Origin: Amorphoplanes digitatis
GTDB lineage: Bacteria; Actinomycetota; Actinomycetes; Mycobacteriales; Micromonosporaceae
DNA length: 64,000 nt
Reading direction: 5' to 3'
Assembly: GCF_014205335.1 (NCBI RefSeq)
Contig: NZ_JACHNH010000001.1
Location: 4,458,501 to 4,522,500, forward strand
In this document: piece after piece, positions 8,738-19,884 of the stretch
Numbering within the stretch: position 1 is the stretch's first letter
Layout of the letters: each line of letters begins with the position of its first letter
Program-made: the position numbers and the translations under genes
The notes under the pieces: model-generated
Told to the model about the DNA's origin: nothing
Databases searched by the model: none
The model's input: only the letters and a program-made list of their open reading frames with translations

Positions 8738-10362
8738 CGCGCAGCCTGGCCACCCCGCGGCTGGCCATCGCCGCCGAGCACGCCGGCGCCGCCCTCGCCG
8801 CGCACGCACCCGACCTGCTCGACGGCTTCCACGCCGCCCTGCCGGAGGCCGCCGACACCGTCGGCCGGCGGCTGCGCGGCGCCCTGGTCCGCGAGGGCCT
8901 GCTGCCCGCCCGCCCCGGCGACCGGGTGCACGCGTTCCGCCGCGTCGAGTACGACAGCGCCGGCGCCGGCGACCCCGCCGACCTGCTCCCCGCCGGACTG
9001 GCCGGCAACGCCGCCGGGTTCGCCGCCGAACTGCGCAACGGCGCCGTCAACCTCGCCATCGCCATGACCCGCCGCCGGCACGTGCCGGCCGGCGACCCCG
9101 ACCACGCCGTCGTCGCCGGCGAGCGGCTGGCCGTCGCCGGACACAACCTGCACCCCTGCGGCCGTACCCGGCTCGGCTGGGACACCTCCGACGTGCTCGC
9201 CCACGACCTGGAGGCCGGGCACACCCGGCTCGGCTTCGTCGCCGTCCGCGACGACGTGCACCTCGGCGACGACGTCGGCGCGGTGCTGCGCGCCGCCTAC
9301 CCGCACCTGCCCGAACCGCCCCCCGGCTACCGGCTCCAGCCGGTGCACGCCTGGCAGCGCGACGCGGTCCTGGCCGAGCGCTACCGCGACCTGATCGACG
9401 ACGGCGCCCTGCGGATCCTCGGCGACGAGGGCGGCGTGCTGCCCGCGATACCGACCGCCGCGCTGCGGACCCTGCTGCTGCCGGTCGCCGCCGACGGCAG
9501 CCGCCGGTACGTGAAGGTGTCGCTGGACATCCAGGTCACCTCGACCCGGCGCAGCATCAGCGTCGCCAGCACCCGCAACGGCCCGGCCGTCTCCGCCCTG
9601 CTGCGCCGCCTCGTCGCCGAGGACCCCGCCGCGGACCGGCTGCTGCTGCTGGCCGAGACCGCCGGCGCCGCCGTGCCCGCCGGCTCCGGGCGCGACATGT
9701 CCGCGATCGTGCGCGACGGGATCACCGGCCGGCTGGTGCCCGGCGAGCGGGCGGTGGCCGGCAGCGCGCTGCCGTTCGCCGGCGCCGGGCTCGTCGCCGA
9801 GTTCGCCGCCACCACCGGGCGGCCCGACGACGCCGGCGCCGCGGCGGCGTTCCTCGACGCGTACGCCCGGCTGCTGCTGCCCCCGCTGCTGCGGCTGACG
9901 CTGCGCGGCGTCGCGCTGGAGGCGCACCTGCAGAACTGCGTGCCCACCTTCGTCGCCGGCGTACCCCACCGCCTGGCCGTGCGCGACTTCGCCGGCCTGC
10001 GGCTGCACCCCGGCCGGCTCGCCGCCGCCGGGCACCGGGTGGCGCTCTGGCCCGGCTCGGTCGTCGGCACCCCCGACCCGGCCGTACTGCGCGCCAAGAT
10101 CGGATACACCGCGTTCCAGGCACACCTCGGCGAGGTGATCATCCGGCTCGGCGAGTCACACGGCCTCGACGAGGACGCCGCCTGGCGGCTCGTGCGGGCC
10201 GTCGTCGACGAGACCTACGCCGGGCACGGCCCGGCCGGCGCCGAGGACCACGCCGCGTTCACCGCCCGGACCGTGCCGCACAAGGCCCTCGTGCGGATGC
10301 GGCTCGCCGGGGCCGGCGACGAGTACGTGCCGGTGGAGAATCCGCTGCATGCGCCCGCCTGA
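8734..10362 (+). CDS. IucA/IucC-family NIS siderophore synthetase (second)
   Basis: Second NIS synthetase of the operon, about 542 residues, starting at the ATG that overlaps the preceding stop. It shows the same landmarks as its neighbour: AGHNLHPCGRTRLGW near residue 135, KVSLDIQVTSTRRSISVAS followed by RNGP, and LEAHLQNCVPTFVAG with AVRDFAGLRLHPGRL. The two proteins are clearly paralogous in layout but diverged, so they probably perform successive condensations on a citrate- or hydroxy-acid-based scaffold, as SbnE/SbnF, SfaB/SfaD or AcsA/AcsC/AcsD do in known pathways. The decarboxylase start lies 14 bases inside its 3' end. Confidence 0.92.
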   Translation: MTRSLATPRLAIAAEHAGAALAAHAPDLLDGFHAALPEAADTVGRRLRGALVREGLLPARPGDRVHAFRRVEYDSAGAGDPADLLPAGLAGNAAGFAAELRNGAVNLAIAMTRRRHVPAGDPDHAVVAGERLAVAGHNLHPCGRTRLGWDTSDVLAHDLEAGHTRLGFVAVRDDVHLGDDVGAVLRAAYPHLPEPPPGYRLQPVHAWQRDAVLAERYRDLIDDGALRILGDEGGVLPAIPTAALRTLLLPVAADGSRRYVKVSLDIQVTSTRRSISVASTRNGPAVSALLRRLVAEDPAADRLLLLAETAGAAVPAGSGRDMSAIVRDGITGRLVPGERAVAGSALPFAGAGLVAEFAATTGRPDDAGAAAAFLDAYARLLLPPLLRLTLRGVALEAHLQNCVPTFVAGVPHRLAVRDFAGLRLHPGRLAAAGHRVALWPGSVVGTPDPAVLRAKIGYTAFQAHLGEVIIRLGESHGLDEDAAWRLVRAVVDETYAGHGPAGAEDHAAFTARTVPHKALVRMRLAGAGDEYVPVENPLHAPA

Positions 10363-11506
10363 GCACGTCGAGGCGGCGATCCGGGCCCGGACCCGGCCCG
10401 TCTGCGCCTACGTGTACGACACAGCTGTACTCAACGAGCGCGCCGCGGCGCTCCGCGCCGCACTGCCACCGCGCACCACCCTGCTGTACGCGGTGAAGGC
10501 CAACGGGCACCCGGACGTCGTGCGTACCCTCTCGTCGGCCTGCGACGGCCTGGAGGTCGCCTCCGGCGGCGAGCTGCGGCTGGCCGTCGCCGCCGGCGCG
10601 AGGCGGATCGTCTTCGGCGGGCCGGGCAAGACCGACGCCGAGCTGGCCGCGGCGGTCGCCGCGGGCGCGCAGGTCAACGTCGAGAGCGCCCACGAGCTGC
10701 GGCGCCTGGACCGGGCCGCCCGCGCCGCCGGTGTCGTCACCGAGGCGGCCGTGCGGGTCAACCGGGCCGGCCCGGCGCTACCGGGCAGCCACGCCATGAC
10801 CGGAACACCCACCCCGTTCGGCGTCGACGAGACGACCCTGGCCCGGGTGCTCGCCCTGCGCCTGGACTCCGTCCGCGTCACCGGCTTCCACCTGCACGCC
10901 GTCTCCAACAACCTCGACGCCGCGGCACACGCCCGGTTCATCGCCGAGGCCGTCGACTGGTCGGTGGCCACCGCCCGGCGCCACGACGTGCCGCTGCGGC
11001 TGGTCAACGTCGGCGGCGGCCTCGGCGTCGACTACCTCGGCGCGGCCACCATCGACCTGGACGCGCTCCGGTCGGGCCTGGCCGGCCTCGCCGTCCCGGA
11101 CGGCGTCGACCTGATCGTCGAACCCGGCCGCATCCTCGCCGCCGACGCCGGCTGGTACGCCGCCGAGGTCCTCGACCTCAAACACACACACGGGCGCTGG
11201 TTCGCGGTGCTGCGCGGCGGCACCCACCACTTCCGGCTGCCCGCCGCCTGGGGCTACAGCCACCCGTTCACCGTCCTGCCCGTCGACGCCTGGCCGTACC
11301 CCTGGCAGCGCCCGCAGGTCGACGACGTGGCCGTGGACGCGGTCGGCGAACTGTGCACGCCCCGCGACGTCCTGGCCCGCGACCGGCACGTGCGGCGGCT
11401 ACGGATCGGCGACATCCTGGTCTTCGGCCGCACCGGCGCCTACGGCTGGGACATCTCCCACCACGACTTCCTGCGCCACCCACCACCCGCGTTCGAGGTG
11501 CTCTGA
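10349..11506 (+). CDS. PLP-dependent alanine-racemase-fold decarboxylase of the siderophore operon
   Basis: Fold-type III PLP decarboxylase of 385 residues, in the family of diaminopimelate decarboxylase LysA and the siderophore enzymes SbnH, AcsE and PvsE, which decarboxylate an amino-acid part of a NIS intermediate. Visible: the PLP lysine in YAVKANGHPDVV, the glycine-rich phosphate loop LVNVGGGLGVDY, EPGR in the second half, and ELCTPRDVLA, the conserved Cys-x-x-x-Asp element contributed to the neighbouring active site of the dimer. ATG 10349 overlaps the previous gene, so it is last in the same transcript. Genetic context favours siderophore assembly over lysine synthesis; the exact substrate is not evident. 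Confidence 0.88.
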   Translation: MRPPEHVEAAIRARTRPVCAYVYDTAVLNERAAALRAALPPRTTLLYAVKANGHPDVVRTLSSACDGLEVASGGELRLAVAAGARRIVFGGPGKTDAELAAAVAAGAQVNVESAHELRRLDRAARAAGVVTEAAVRVNRAGPALPGSHAMTGTPTPFGVDETTLARVLALRLDSVRVTGFHLHAVSNNLDAAAHARFIAEAVDWSVATARRHDVPLRLVNVGGGLGVDYLGAATIDLDALRSGLAGLAVPDGVDLIVEPGRILAADAGWYAAEVLDLKHTHGRWFAVLRGGTHHFRLPAAWGYSHPFTVLPVDAWPYPWQRPQVDDVAVDAVGELCTPRDVLARDRHVRRLRIGDILVFGRTGAYGWDISHHDFLRHPPPAFEVL

Positions 11507-11602
11507 CGTCCGCGGCTTAGGGCATACCGGACCATTCCTTACGAGTGGCAACGGATGATGAGGCGGAACGGTCTTGTCCGGTAGACGGGGTGGTGGATAC
11601 CC

Positions 11603-12049
11603 GTGGCGTACCGCTCGCAGGCGCGCACCGTGCCGGGCGGCCGGCCGCTGGCCGGGTTGTGTGCCGTGCTCCTGCTGCTCGTCACCACGGGTGCCTCCTG
11701 TCACCGGGACGGGCCCGCCGCCGCGCCGGTCCGGATCGCCGGGCTGAGCGCGCTCGCGCCGCCGCCGGCCGGCCGCTCGTGGGCACCGCGGCCGGTGACG
11801 GCCGGAGGGCTGGTCGCCCTCGCGCGGGCCGGCGCGGGCGCCTACGCGTTGCACACCAGCGGCGGCGACCGTACCTTCCTGCCCGGTGTGAACCTGGGCA
11901 GCACCACCCCGGGTTCCCAGCCGGGCGAGCTGCCGATCGGCGAGGCGGACTACCGGGCCTGGTTCGCCGCGATGGGCCTGCTGGGGGTGCGGGTGGTGCG
12001 CAACTACGAGCTCCAACGCGCCTTCATCACGACCGCCGAAGAGGATTGA
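11603..12049 (+). pseudogene. Truncated exported protein, N-terminal fragment of a TIM-barrel hydrolase-like family
   Basis: 148-residue product starting at GTG with a signal sequence (LAGLCAVLLLLVTTGASC, a possible lipobox Cys). After it comes FLPGVNLGSTTPGSQPGELP, then ADYRAWFAAMGLLGVRVVRNYEL. From memory of the family, this wording resembles the beginning of a much longer glycosidase-like barrel, in which the first strand ends in a VVRVYT-type segment. Here the frame ends within 15 residues of that point, so most of the barrel is missing; no continuation is seen in the next 22 bases before the following gene. Most likely a remnant, though a short functional lipoprotein cannot be excluded. 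Confidence 0.5.
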
Positions 12050-12059
12050 GCCGGTCCAT

Positions 12060-12065
12060 TAGGGT
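12060..12065 (+). promoter_or_regulatory. -10 hexamer TAGGGT for the PPOX-family gene
   Basis: TAGGGT ends six bases before ATG 12072 and no Shine-Dalgarno sequence lies between. This is the geometry of leaderless transcripts in actinobacteria. Confidence 0.55.
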
Positions 12066-12071
12066 CGGTGG

Positions 12072-12731
12072 ATGGAGCCCACCGTCGCCACCACCGCCTT
12101 CGACTCGCTGCGCCTGGACGCCGTGCCCGACCCGGAGGCGCTGCGCCGGGTCTACGAACTCCCCGCCGACGCGGCCGTGCGCAAGCAGATGACCGAACTC
12201 ACCGACCAGACCCGGCGGCTGATCGCCTGCGCCTCGCTGGTCCTGGTCGCCAGCGTCGACGCCGAGGGCAACTGTGACGTCACCCCGCGCGGCGGCCCCG
12301 CCGGATTCGTCGCCGTCCTCGACTCACGGACGCTGGCGATACCCGACGCCACCGGCAACAAGCGCCTGGACACCCTCCAGAACGTCGTCGCGACCGGACG
12401 GGCCGGGCTGCTGTTCGTCATCCCCGGGCGCACCACGACGCTCAGGGTGAACGGCCGGGCCTGCGTCTCCACCCATCCTGAGCTGCTGTCACGGCTGACC
12501 GCCGTGGGCAAGCCGCCGGCCAGCGCACTCGTGCTGGGAATCGACGAGGTCTACCCGCACTGCCCCAAGGCGTTCCTGCGCGGCGGGGTCTGGAAGCCGG
12601 AGCAGTGGCTGCCGGCGGACGCCCAGCCCACCTCGGCCGAGGTGACCCTCGCGCAGCTGCGGATGCCGGAGCTGACGATCGCCGACATCGAACAGCGCGA
12701 GGCCGACGCCCTGAAGTACCGGTACGAGTAG
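12072..12731 (+). CDS. Pyridoxamine 5'-phosphate oxidase-like FMN-binding protein (MSMEG_1061-type)
   Basis: Flavin- or F420-type split-barrel protein of 219 residues. The core strand set reads LVLVASVDAEGNCDVTPRGGPAGFV, then LAIPDATGNKRLDTLQNVV and GLLFVIPGRTTTLRVNGRA, with the late VYPHCPKAFLRG motif characteristic of the MSMEG_1061 branch of the PPOX superfamily. These are cytoplasmic oxidoreductases of unknown substrate; it is unlikely to be the vitamin B6 enzyme PdxH itself. Monocistronic, preceded by its own leaderless promoter. Confidence 0.85.
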   Translation: MEPTVATTAFDSLRLDAVPDPEALRRVYELPADAAVRKQMTELTDQTRRLIACASLVLVASVDAEGNCDVTPRGGPAGFVAVLDSRTLAIPDATGNKRLDTLQNVVATGRAGLLFVIPGRTTTLRVNGRACVSTHPELLSRLTAVGKPPASALVLGIDEVYPHCPKAFLRGGVWKPEQWLPADAQPTSAEVTLAQLRMPELTIADIEQREADALKYRYE

Positions 12732-12745
12732 TTGATCTGGACCGA

Positions 12746-12751
12746 TAGCGT
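12746..12751 (+). promoter_or_regulatory. -10 hexamer TAGCGT for the GrpB-family gene
   Basis: TAGCGT ends six bases before ATG 12758, with no ribosome-binding sequence between: probable leaderless start. Confidence 0.5.
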
Positions 12752-12757
12752 CCCGGT

Positions 12758-13438
12758 ATGCGCATGCCTCCGCTGCCCGGACAGTCAGCGCCGCTCACGC
12801 CGGAACAGATGGCGCAGCGCGTCGTCGGTGACCGACCCGCCGAAGTGACCGCACCGATCACCGTCAGCCCTTACGACCCGGACTGGCCGGTCACCTACCG
12901 ACGCGAAGAGGCGCGCATCCGCGAGGCCCTCGACGGCCGGGCCCTCGCCGTCGAACACGTCGGCTCCACCGCCGTGCCCGGACTGGCCGCCAAGAACCGC
13001 ATCGACATCGACCTGATCGTCGCGGACCCGGCCGACGAGGACGCCTACGTGCCGGCCCTCGCCGGCGCCGGCTACACGCTGCGCACCCGGGAACCGCACT
13101 GGTACGAGCATCGATGCCTCTGGACCGACAGCCACGACGTGACCCTGCACGTCTTCGGCCCCGACTGCGACGAACACCTGCGCCACCTCGTCTTCCGCGA
13201 CTGGCTACGCGCTCACCCCGCCGATCGGGACCGCTACGAGGCACAGAAGTACCGGGTGGCCATGGAGCATCCGCTGTCGATGGCGCACTACGTCCACGGC
13301 AAGGCCGCCGTCATCGTGGACATCCTCAAGCGCGCAGGACTCACCGCCGACGGCGCCGGCGCGCGGGACCCTGTCAGCCGGCCGCGACCGACACCAAGGC
13401 CGGTTACGCCTTCACCAAAGCGGACCTACCGCCGCTGA
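12758..13438 (+). CDS. GrpB family protein (nucleotidyltransferase fold)
   Basis: 226-residue GrpB/UPF0157 protein. The family signature is clear: ITVSPYDPDWPVTYRREEARI, then AVEHVGSTAVPGLAAKNRIDIDLIV, and later HVFGPDCDEHLRHLVFRDWLRAHP with YEAQK. The HVGST and DIDL elements correspond to the glycine/serine and acidic metal motifs of the nucleotidyltransferase fold. Function of stand-alone GrpB proteins is unknown; elsewhere the domain is fused to dephospho-CoA kinase. The last 30 residues (PRPTPRPVTPSPKRTYRR) are a basic, proline-rich tail without family match. Convergent with the damaged aldo/keto reductase. Confidence 0.85.
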   Translation: MRMPPLPGQSAPLTPEQMAQRVVGDRPAEVTAPITVSPYDPDWPVTYRREEARIREALDGRALAVEHVGSTAVPGLAAKNRIDIDLIVADPADEDAYVPALAGAGYTLRTREPHWYEHRCLWTDSHDVTLHVFGPDCDEHLRHLVFRDWLRAHPADRDRYEAQKYRVAMEHPLSMAHYVHGKAAVIVDILKRAGLTADGAGARDPVSRPRPTPRPVTPSPKRTYRR

Positions 13439-13524
13439 CCGAGTTCCGCTCAATCGCGGCGCCGGCGGCAGCACCCGGGATGACGGTACGGCGGGAGATC
13501 CGGCCGGGTCCCTCACGCATGGCA

Positions 13525-14388
13525 TCAGTCGACGCGGCGGCCACCGAGCCAGCTGACCATCGCCGGGTCCCGGTGGTCGAAGAACATCGACGTGCCGGTG
13601 TCCAGGGCGGCGATCCGGGTCATCTCGTCGTCGGTGAGGTCGAAGTCGAACACGTCGAGGTTCTGCGCCATGCGGGCCGGGCGCACGGACTTCGGGATGA
13701 CGACGACATCGCGCTGGATCAGCCAGCACAGAACGACCTGGGCCACGGACTTGCCGTGCGCGGCGCCGATCTCGGTGAGTACCGGGTTGGTGAACAGGTC
13801 GTTCCTGCCCTCGGCGAACGGACCCCAGGACTCGATCTGCACCCCGTGCTCACGCATCAGCTGCTGGTCGGCGGCGCGCTGGTGGAACGGGTGCGTTTCG
13901 ACCTGGTTGACGGCCGGCACGACGTCGTTGTGGATGATCAGGTCGACGAGCCGGTCGGGGTGGAAGTTCGAGACGCCGATCGCCTTGATCAGACCCTCGC
14001 CGTAAAGATCCTGCATGGCGTGCCAGGAGCTGTAGTAGTCGCCGAGCGGCTGGTGGACCAGGTACAGGTCCAGGTAATCCAGGCCAAGGCTACGCAGAGA
14101 CTTGTCGTACTCGCGCTTGGCGGTGTCCTTGCCGGTGTGCTGGATCCACATCTTTCGTGGTGATGAACAGCTCGTCCCGGGGAATCCCGCTCTTGGCGAT
14201 GGCCCGGCCGACGGCCTCCTCGTTGCCGTAGGAGGCCGCGGTATCGATCAACCGGTAGCCTGCCGCGAGGGCGTCGGCGACGACCTGCTCGGTCTGCTCG
14301 TCGGGCACCTGGAAGACGCCGAAGCCGAGGATCGGCATCTCGACGCCGTTGTTGAGTGTGACAAGGCGATTCTTGCGGGAACGACCAT
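13525..14388 (-). pseudogene. Aldo/keto reductase gene with a frameshift
   Basis: NADPH-dependent aldo/keto reductase of the prostaglandin-F-synthase/2,5-diketogluconate-reductase type, split by a single extra base. The first part reads VTLNNGVEMPILGFGVFQ, with the catalytic Asp/Tyr in DTAASYGNE, up to ELFITTK; the second resumes in another frame with WIQHTGKDTAKREYDKSL, then LDLYLVHQP, IGVSNF and VVIPKSVRP to a normal end. The extra base is around 14152, next to an A run on the coding strand, where ITTK should continue to a hydrophobic residue plus W. The N-terminal start is also damaged or unclear: the ATG at 14388 with a GAAGG before it is out of frame with VTLNNG. A sequencing error would be an alternative for one lesion, less easily for two. 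Confidence 0.75.
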
Positions 14389-14691
14389 GATCCTTCGCTG
14401 TGGGAGGGCCGACCGGCTGAACGGCCGGTACCAGTCTTCGTGGGTTCCGTTCCCCGACCCCCACGAAACCCGGCTTCTCGCACGCGAGGCAGTGGCTGCC
14501 ATGACCGGTAACGCCAGACCCTCCCTCGGCCCGCGACTTCCTCACCACCCGCTCGTGTTCCACGTCTTCGCCGCCCCGGCAGGTACGGGCACGGCCTCGC
14601 CGACGGCCGCCTCGGACACGGGCTCACCGAGCCGGAAGCCGTGCGGCGCCTGCACGTGCCGGCCGCTCCTCATCCGACCGGCCGGCCGGGA
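14389..14691. other. Intergenic stretch without a recognisable gene
   Basis: About 300 bases between the damaged reductase and the deformylase gene. Open frames here lack protein character. It holds an inverted repeat, TTCGTGGG at 14437-14444 and CCCACGAA at 14460-14467 (loop 15), that could be a weak hairpin or an operator for the reductase gene. I see no RNA gene. Confidence 0.6.
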
Positions 14692-15189
14692 TCACGGGCG
14701 TGGCGCCGGGCGGGTGCGGCGTAGGTCGCGCAGGGCCTGGCGGCGGGTGTCGCCCTTGAGGGTGTCGATGTAGAGGCGGCCGTCCAGGTGGTCCGTCTCG
14801 TGTTGCAGGGCCCGGGCCAGGAGCCCGGTCCCCGAGATCGTCACCGGCTCCCCGAACTGATCGAAACCGGTCGCGGTCACCGCCCAGGCGCGCGGCGTCG
14901 GGTAGCCCATCCCGGGCAGTGACAGGCAGCCCTCCTCGTCGTCCTGCTCACCGTCGAGGCCGGCGAGCACCGGGTTGATCAGGTGCCCGACCTCGCCGCC
15001 CACGTTGTAGGAGAACGCGCGCAGGCTCACGCCGATCTGCGGCGCGGCCACGCCGGCGCGGCCGGGTTCGCGGACGGTGTCCTCGAGATCGGCGACGAGC
15101 GCGCGCAGGGCGTCGTCGAAAACCGCGACCGGTTCCGCGGGGGTACGCAGCACCGGGTCGCCGAACAGCCGGATGGGGCGAACAGTCAT
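14692..15189 (-). CDS. def: Peptide deformylase
   Basis: Removes the formyl group from the N-terminal methionine of nascent proteins at the ribosome exit; iron or zinc hydrolase. All three catalytic motifs are visible in 165 residues: GVAAPQIG at 46-53 (motif 1, slightly shortened from GxGLAAxQ), EGCLS at 86-90 with the metal Cys, and HETDH at 130-134 with two metal His and the catalytic Glu. ATG 15189 is supported by a TAGGTT hexamer seven bases upstream. Deformylases with motif variants are common as second copies in actinomycetes, so another def may exist elsewhere. Its start is 53 bases after the pabB stop. Confidence 0.93.
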   Translation of the reverse strand: MTVRPIRLFGDPVLRTPAEPVAVFDDALRALVADLEDTVREPGRAGVAAPQIGVSLRAFSYNVGGEVGHLINPVLAGLDGEQDDEEGCLSLPGMGYPTPRAWAVTATGFDQFGEPVTISGTGLLARALQHETDHLDGRLYIDTLKGDTRRQALRDLRRTRPAPRP

Positions 15190-15196
15190 GCACACC

Positions 15197-15202
15197 AACC
15201 TA
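15197..15202 (-). promoter_or_regulatory. -10 hexamer TAGGTT for def
   Basis: On the minus strand TAGGTT ends seven bases before ATG 15189 without a Shine-Dalgarno sequence between: probable leaderless promoter inside the pabB-def gap. Confidence 0.45.
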
Positions 15203-15242
15203 TGCGAACCGGGCCGCCCGGCGGCCGACGCCGCCCGGCGCG

Positions 15243-16508
15243 TCAGGCGCCGGCGAGCGCGGCGCGCAGGGGCGCGGCCTTCGCGGCCGCCTCGTCGACC
15301 TCCGCGACCGGGTCGCTGTCCCAGGTGATGCCGCCGCCGGCCCACAGGTGTACCCGTTCGCCGTCCACCGCCGCCGTGCGGATGCTCAGGCCCAGGTCGA
15401 GGTGGTCGGTGCCGACCCAGCCGAGCGCGCCCATGCTGACGCCGCGGCCGACCGGTTCCAGGCGGGCGATCTCGGACAGCGCCGACAGCTTCGGCGCGCC
15501 GGTCACCGAACCGCCGGGGCAGATCGCGCGCAGCAGCTCGGCCAGGTCGAGCGGGCCCTCGATTCCCGCGGACACCACCGACTCGGCCTGCCACAGCCCG
15601 CACCAGCGGCGCACCGCGAACAGCTCGTCCACCCGGACCGGGCCGACGCCGGCCATCCGGGACAGGTCGTTGCGCTGGAGGTCGACGATCATGACGTGCT
15701 CGGCGCGCTCCTTGGCCGACCCGAGCAGTTCGCGGCGGCCGCGCGCGGTGGCCGGCCGGGTGCCCTTGATGGGCCGGGTGACGACCCGGCCGCCGCGCAC
15801 CTCTACGAGGGTCTCCGGCGACGCCGTCGCCATGGCCCATCCCGACCCGCTGAGAACGCCGCCGTAGCGCGCACCGGGCAGTCCGGCCACCCGGGTAAGG
15901 GCCGGCCCCGGATCGCCCGTATATGGCGCCGAGGCGTGCCCGACAATGTTGACCTGATAAACGTCGCCACGCCCGATCGCCTCGCGCGCGGAATTGACGG
16001 CGGCGGCGTGATCGGCGCGGGTCCAGCTTTCCCGCCACGGGCCGAGACGCCAGGGCGTACCGGGAGCGATACCGTCCGAAACGTCCGAACTCATCGCGTA
16101 CGTTTCCGCTACGGAGGGTGACGGATCGGCGGGTTCGTGGACGTAGACGACGGCCACCACGTCGGGGATTCCGGGTACCGGCGAGGGGGCGCCGGCGGGG
16201 CCGCCAACCATCACCGATCCGGCCGATGCGGACACGTACAGTGCTGCCCCGCAGGGGGTTCCGGCGCCGGTCGGGTGAGATTGGGTAACCATTCGGCCAA
16301 GGTTTCGCACCCGCAGTCCGTTGCCGGACAGGAACGCGGAGACAAGCTCAGCGGGATCGCCGGGATCACCCAGGTACCACTCGAAACGGCATGACGCACG
16401 GTGACGGCCCTGGCAGGACGCCGGAAAACCCGGTTGAGCGCCCGATCCAGGTGTCGGAAAGTGGCGGTATCCCCGCCCGCCGTGGAGCATCTGAACAGTT
16501 GATTCCAT
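15243..16508 (-). CDS. pabB: Aminodeoxychorismate synthase component I (chorismate-binding)
   Basis: Converts chorismate to 4-amino-4-deoxychorismate for folate or for a secondary metabolite. The chorismate-binding domain is intact: SPETLVEVRGGRVVTRPIKGTRPA, then AEHVMIVDLQRNDLSRM, SVTGAPKLSALSEIARLEP and the final WAGGGITWDSDP. The Lys of PIKGT is the PabB nucleophile; anthranilate synthases have PIAGT, which supports this call over TrpE. No glutamine amidotransferase partner is adjacent. The N-terminal region is divergent. The start is uncertain: ATG 16508 (MESTVQML) is given, but homology to the family begins only near FEWYLGDPGDPAELVSAFL. Confidence 0.85.
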   Translation of the reverse strand: MESTVQMLHGGRGYRHFPTPGSGAQPGFPASCQGRHRASCRFEWYLGDPGDPAELVSAFLSGNGLRVRNLGRMVTQSHPTGAGTPCGAALYVSASAGSVMVGGPAGAPSPVPGIPDVVAVVYVHEPADPSPSVAETYAMSSDVSDGIAPGTPWRLGPWRESWTRADHAAAVNSAREAIGRGDVYQVNIVGHASAPYTGDPGPALTRVAGLPGARYGGVLSGSGWAMATASPETLVEVRGGRVVTRPIKGTRPATARGRRELLGSAKERAEHVMIVDLQRNDLSRMAGVGPVRVDELFAVRRWCGLWQAESVVSAGIEGPLDLAELLRAICPGGSVTGAPKLSALSEIARLEPVGRGVSMGALGWVGTDHLDLGLSIRTAAVDGERVHLWAGGGITWDSDPVAEVDEAAAKAAPLRAALAGA

Positions 16509-16612
16509 CAACACGGCACCGTCACCTGTGAAATCCGAAATCGTTCGGATGGGAGTAGTGTTCCGCCCCGTTGATGTGAAACACAACACAACACCACCAC
16601 CGGAGACACACG

Positions 16613-16813
16613 ATGTGCCAGCACCCGACCTCCTGTCCCTCAGCCGCAGCCACGGACCGCGAAGCGGCCCGGGTCGTGGCCACCTTCCCCGAGCAGGGTT
16701 GGAGCCTGCTCTGTAACGGTGTCATCGTCTTCGAGGACACCGGCGAGCTGCTGCCCGACGGAAGCACCATCGAACCGCACCGCGGACCCGCCCGGCACGC
16801 CCTCGCGGCCTGA
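16613..16813 (+). CDS. DUF5999 family small protein
   Basis: 66-residue conserved actinobacterial protein: MCQHPTSCPSAAATDREAAR, then VVATFPEQGWSLLCNGVIVF and EDTGELLPDGSTIEPHR. The N-terminal Cys-x-His ... Cys pattern and the WSLLCNGV-FEDTGELLPDG core are typical of DUF5999. Function is unknown; the conserved Cys and His suggest metal or redox binding (inference). Preceded by a GGAGA sequence and divergent from pabB. Its 3' end lies in a 48-base tandem duplication (16778-16873). Confidence 0.85.
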   Translation: MCQHPTSCPSAAATDREAARVVATFPEQGWSLLCNGVIVFEDTGELLPDGSTIEPHRGPARHALAA

Positions 16814-16873
16814 CGGACAGCACCACACCGCGGACCCGCCCGACACGCCCTCGGGCGGCCAGACGGGCAGAAC
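16778..16873 (+). repeat. Tandem 48-base duplication at the DUF5999 gene end
   Basis: Two imperfect copies starting with CACCGCGGACCCGCCCG at 16778 and 16826, each ending near a GACGGxCAG. The first copy contains the last codons and stop of the DUF5999 gene; the second is downstream and non-coding. Suggests a recent slip or recombination event. Confidence 0.75.
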
Positions 16874-17012
16874 GACCCGGGCACCCGAGCGCTCCGGCCG
16901 ACACCGGCCGCCGACGGGTAGCCCACCGCACGACACGCCCCGGCGCGACCAGCCGGGGACAGGGACCGCCCGCGGGCCGACCGGAACATCCCCGGCCGAC
17001 CCGCCCGACGGC

Positions 17013-19820
<2,808 letters not shown>

Positions 19821-19884
19821 GGCGGGCTCCTGGAGAGAGAAAGAGGTCGACGGCACCAACCTCCCCCTCTGTCATACCCACGGG

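Noticed and set aside
14140..14165. Programmed ribosomal frameshift in the aldo/keto reductase
   Set aside because: There is no slippery heptamer or following structure of the known kinds, the family never needs one, and the start is also damaged.
14430..14470. Possible tRNA or small RNA at the GTGGGTTCCG ... CCCACG repeat
   Set aside because: No acceptor stem, anticodon arm or T-arm of the right sizes; only an eight-base inverted repeat.
14692..16038. Very long open frame through def and the 3' part of pabB
   Set aside because: It joins a real def frame to out-of-frame sequence of pabB. Def motifs begin only at ATG 15189, and the pabB product is in another frame.
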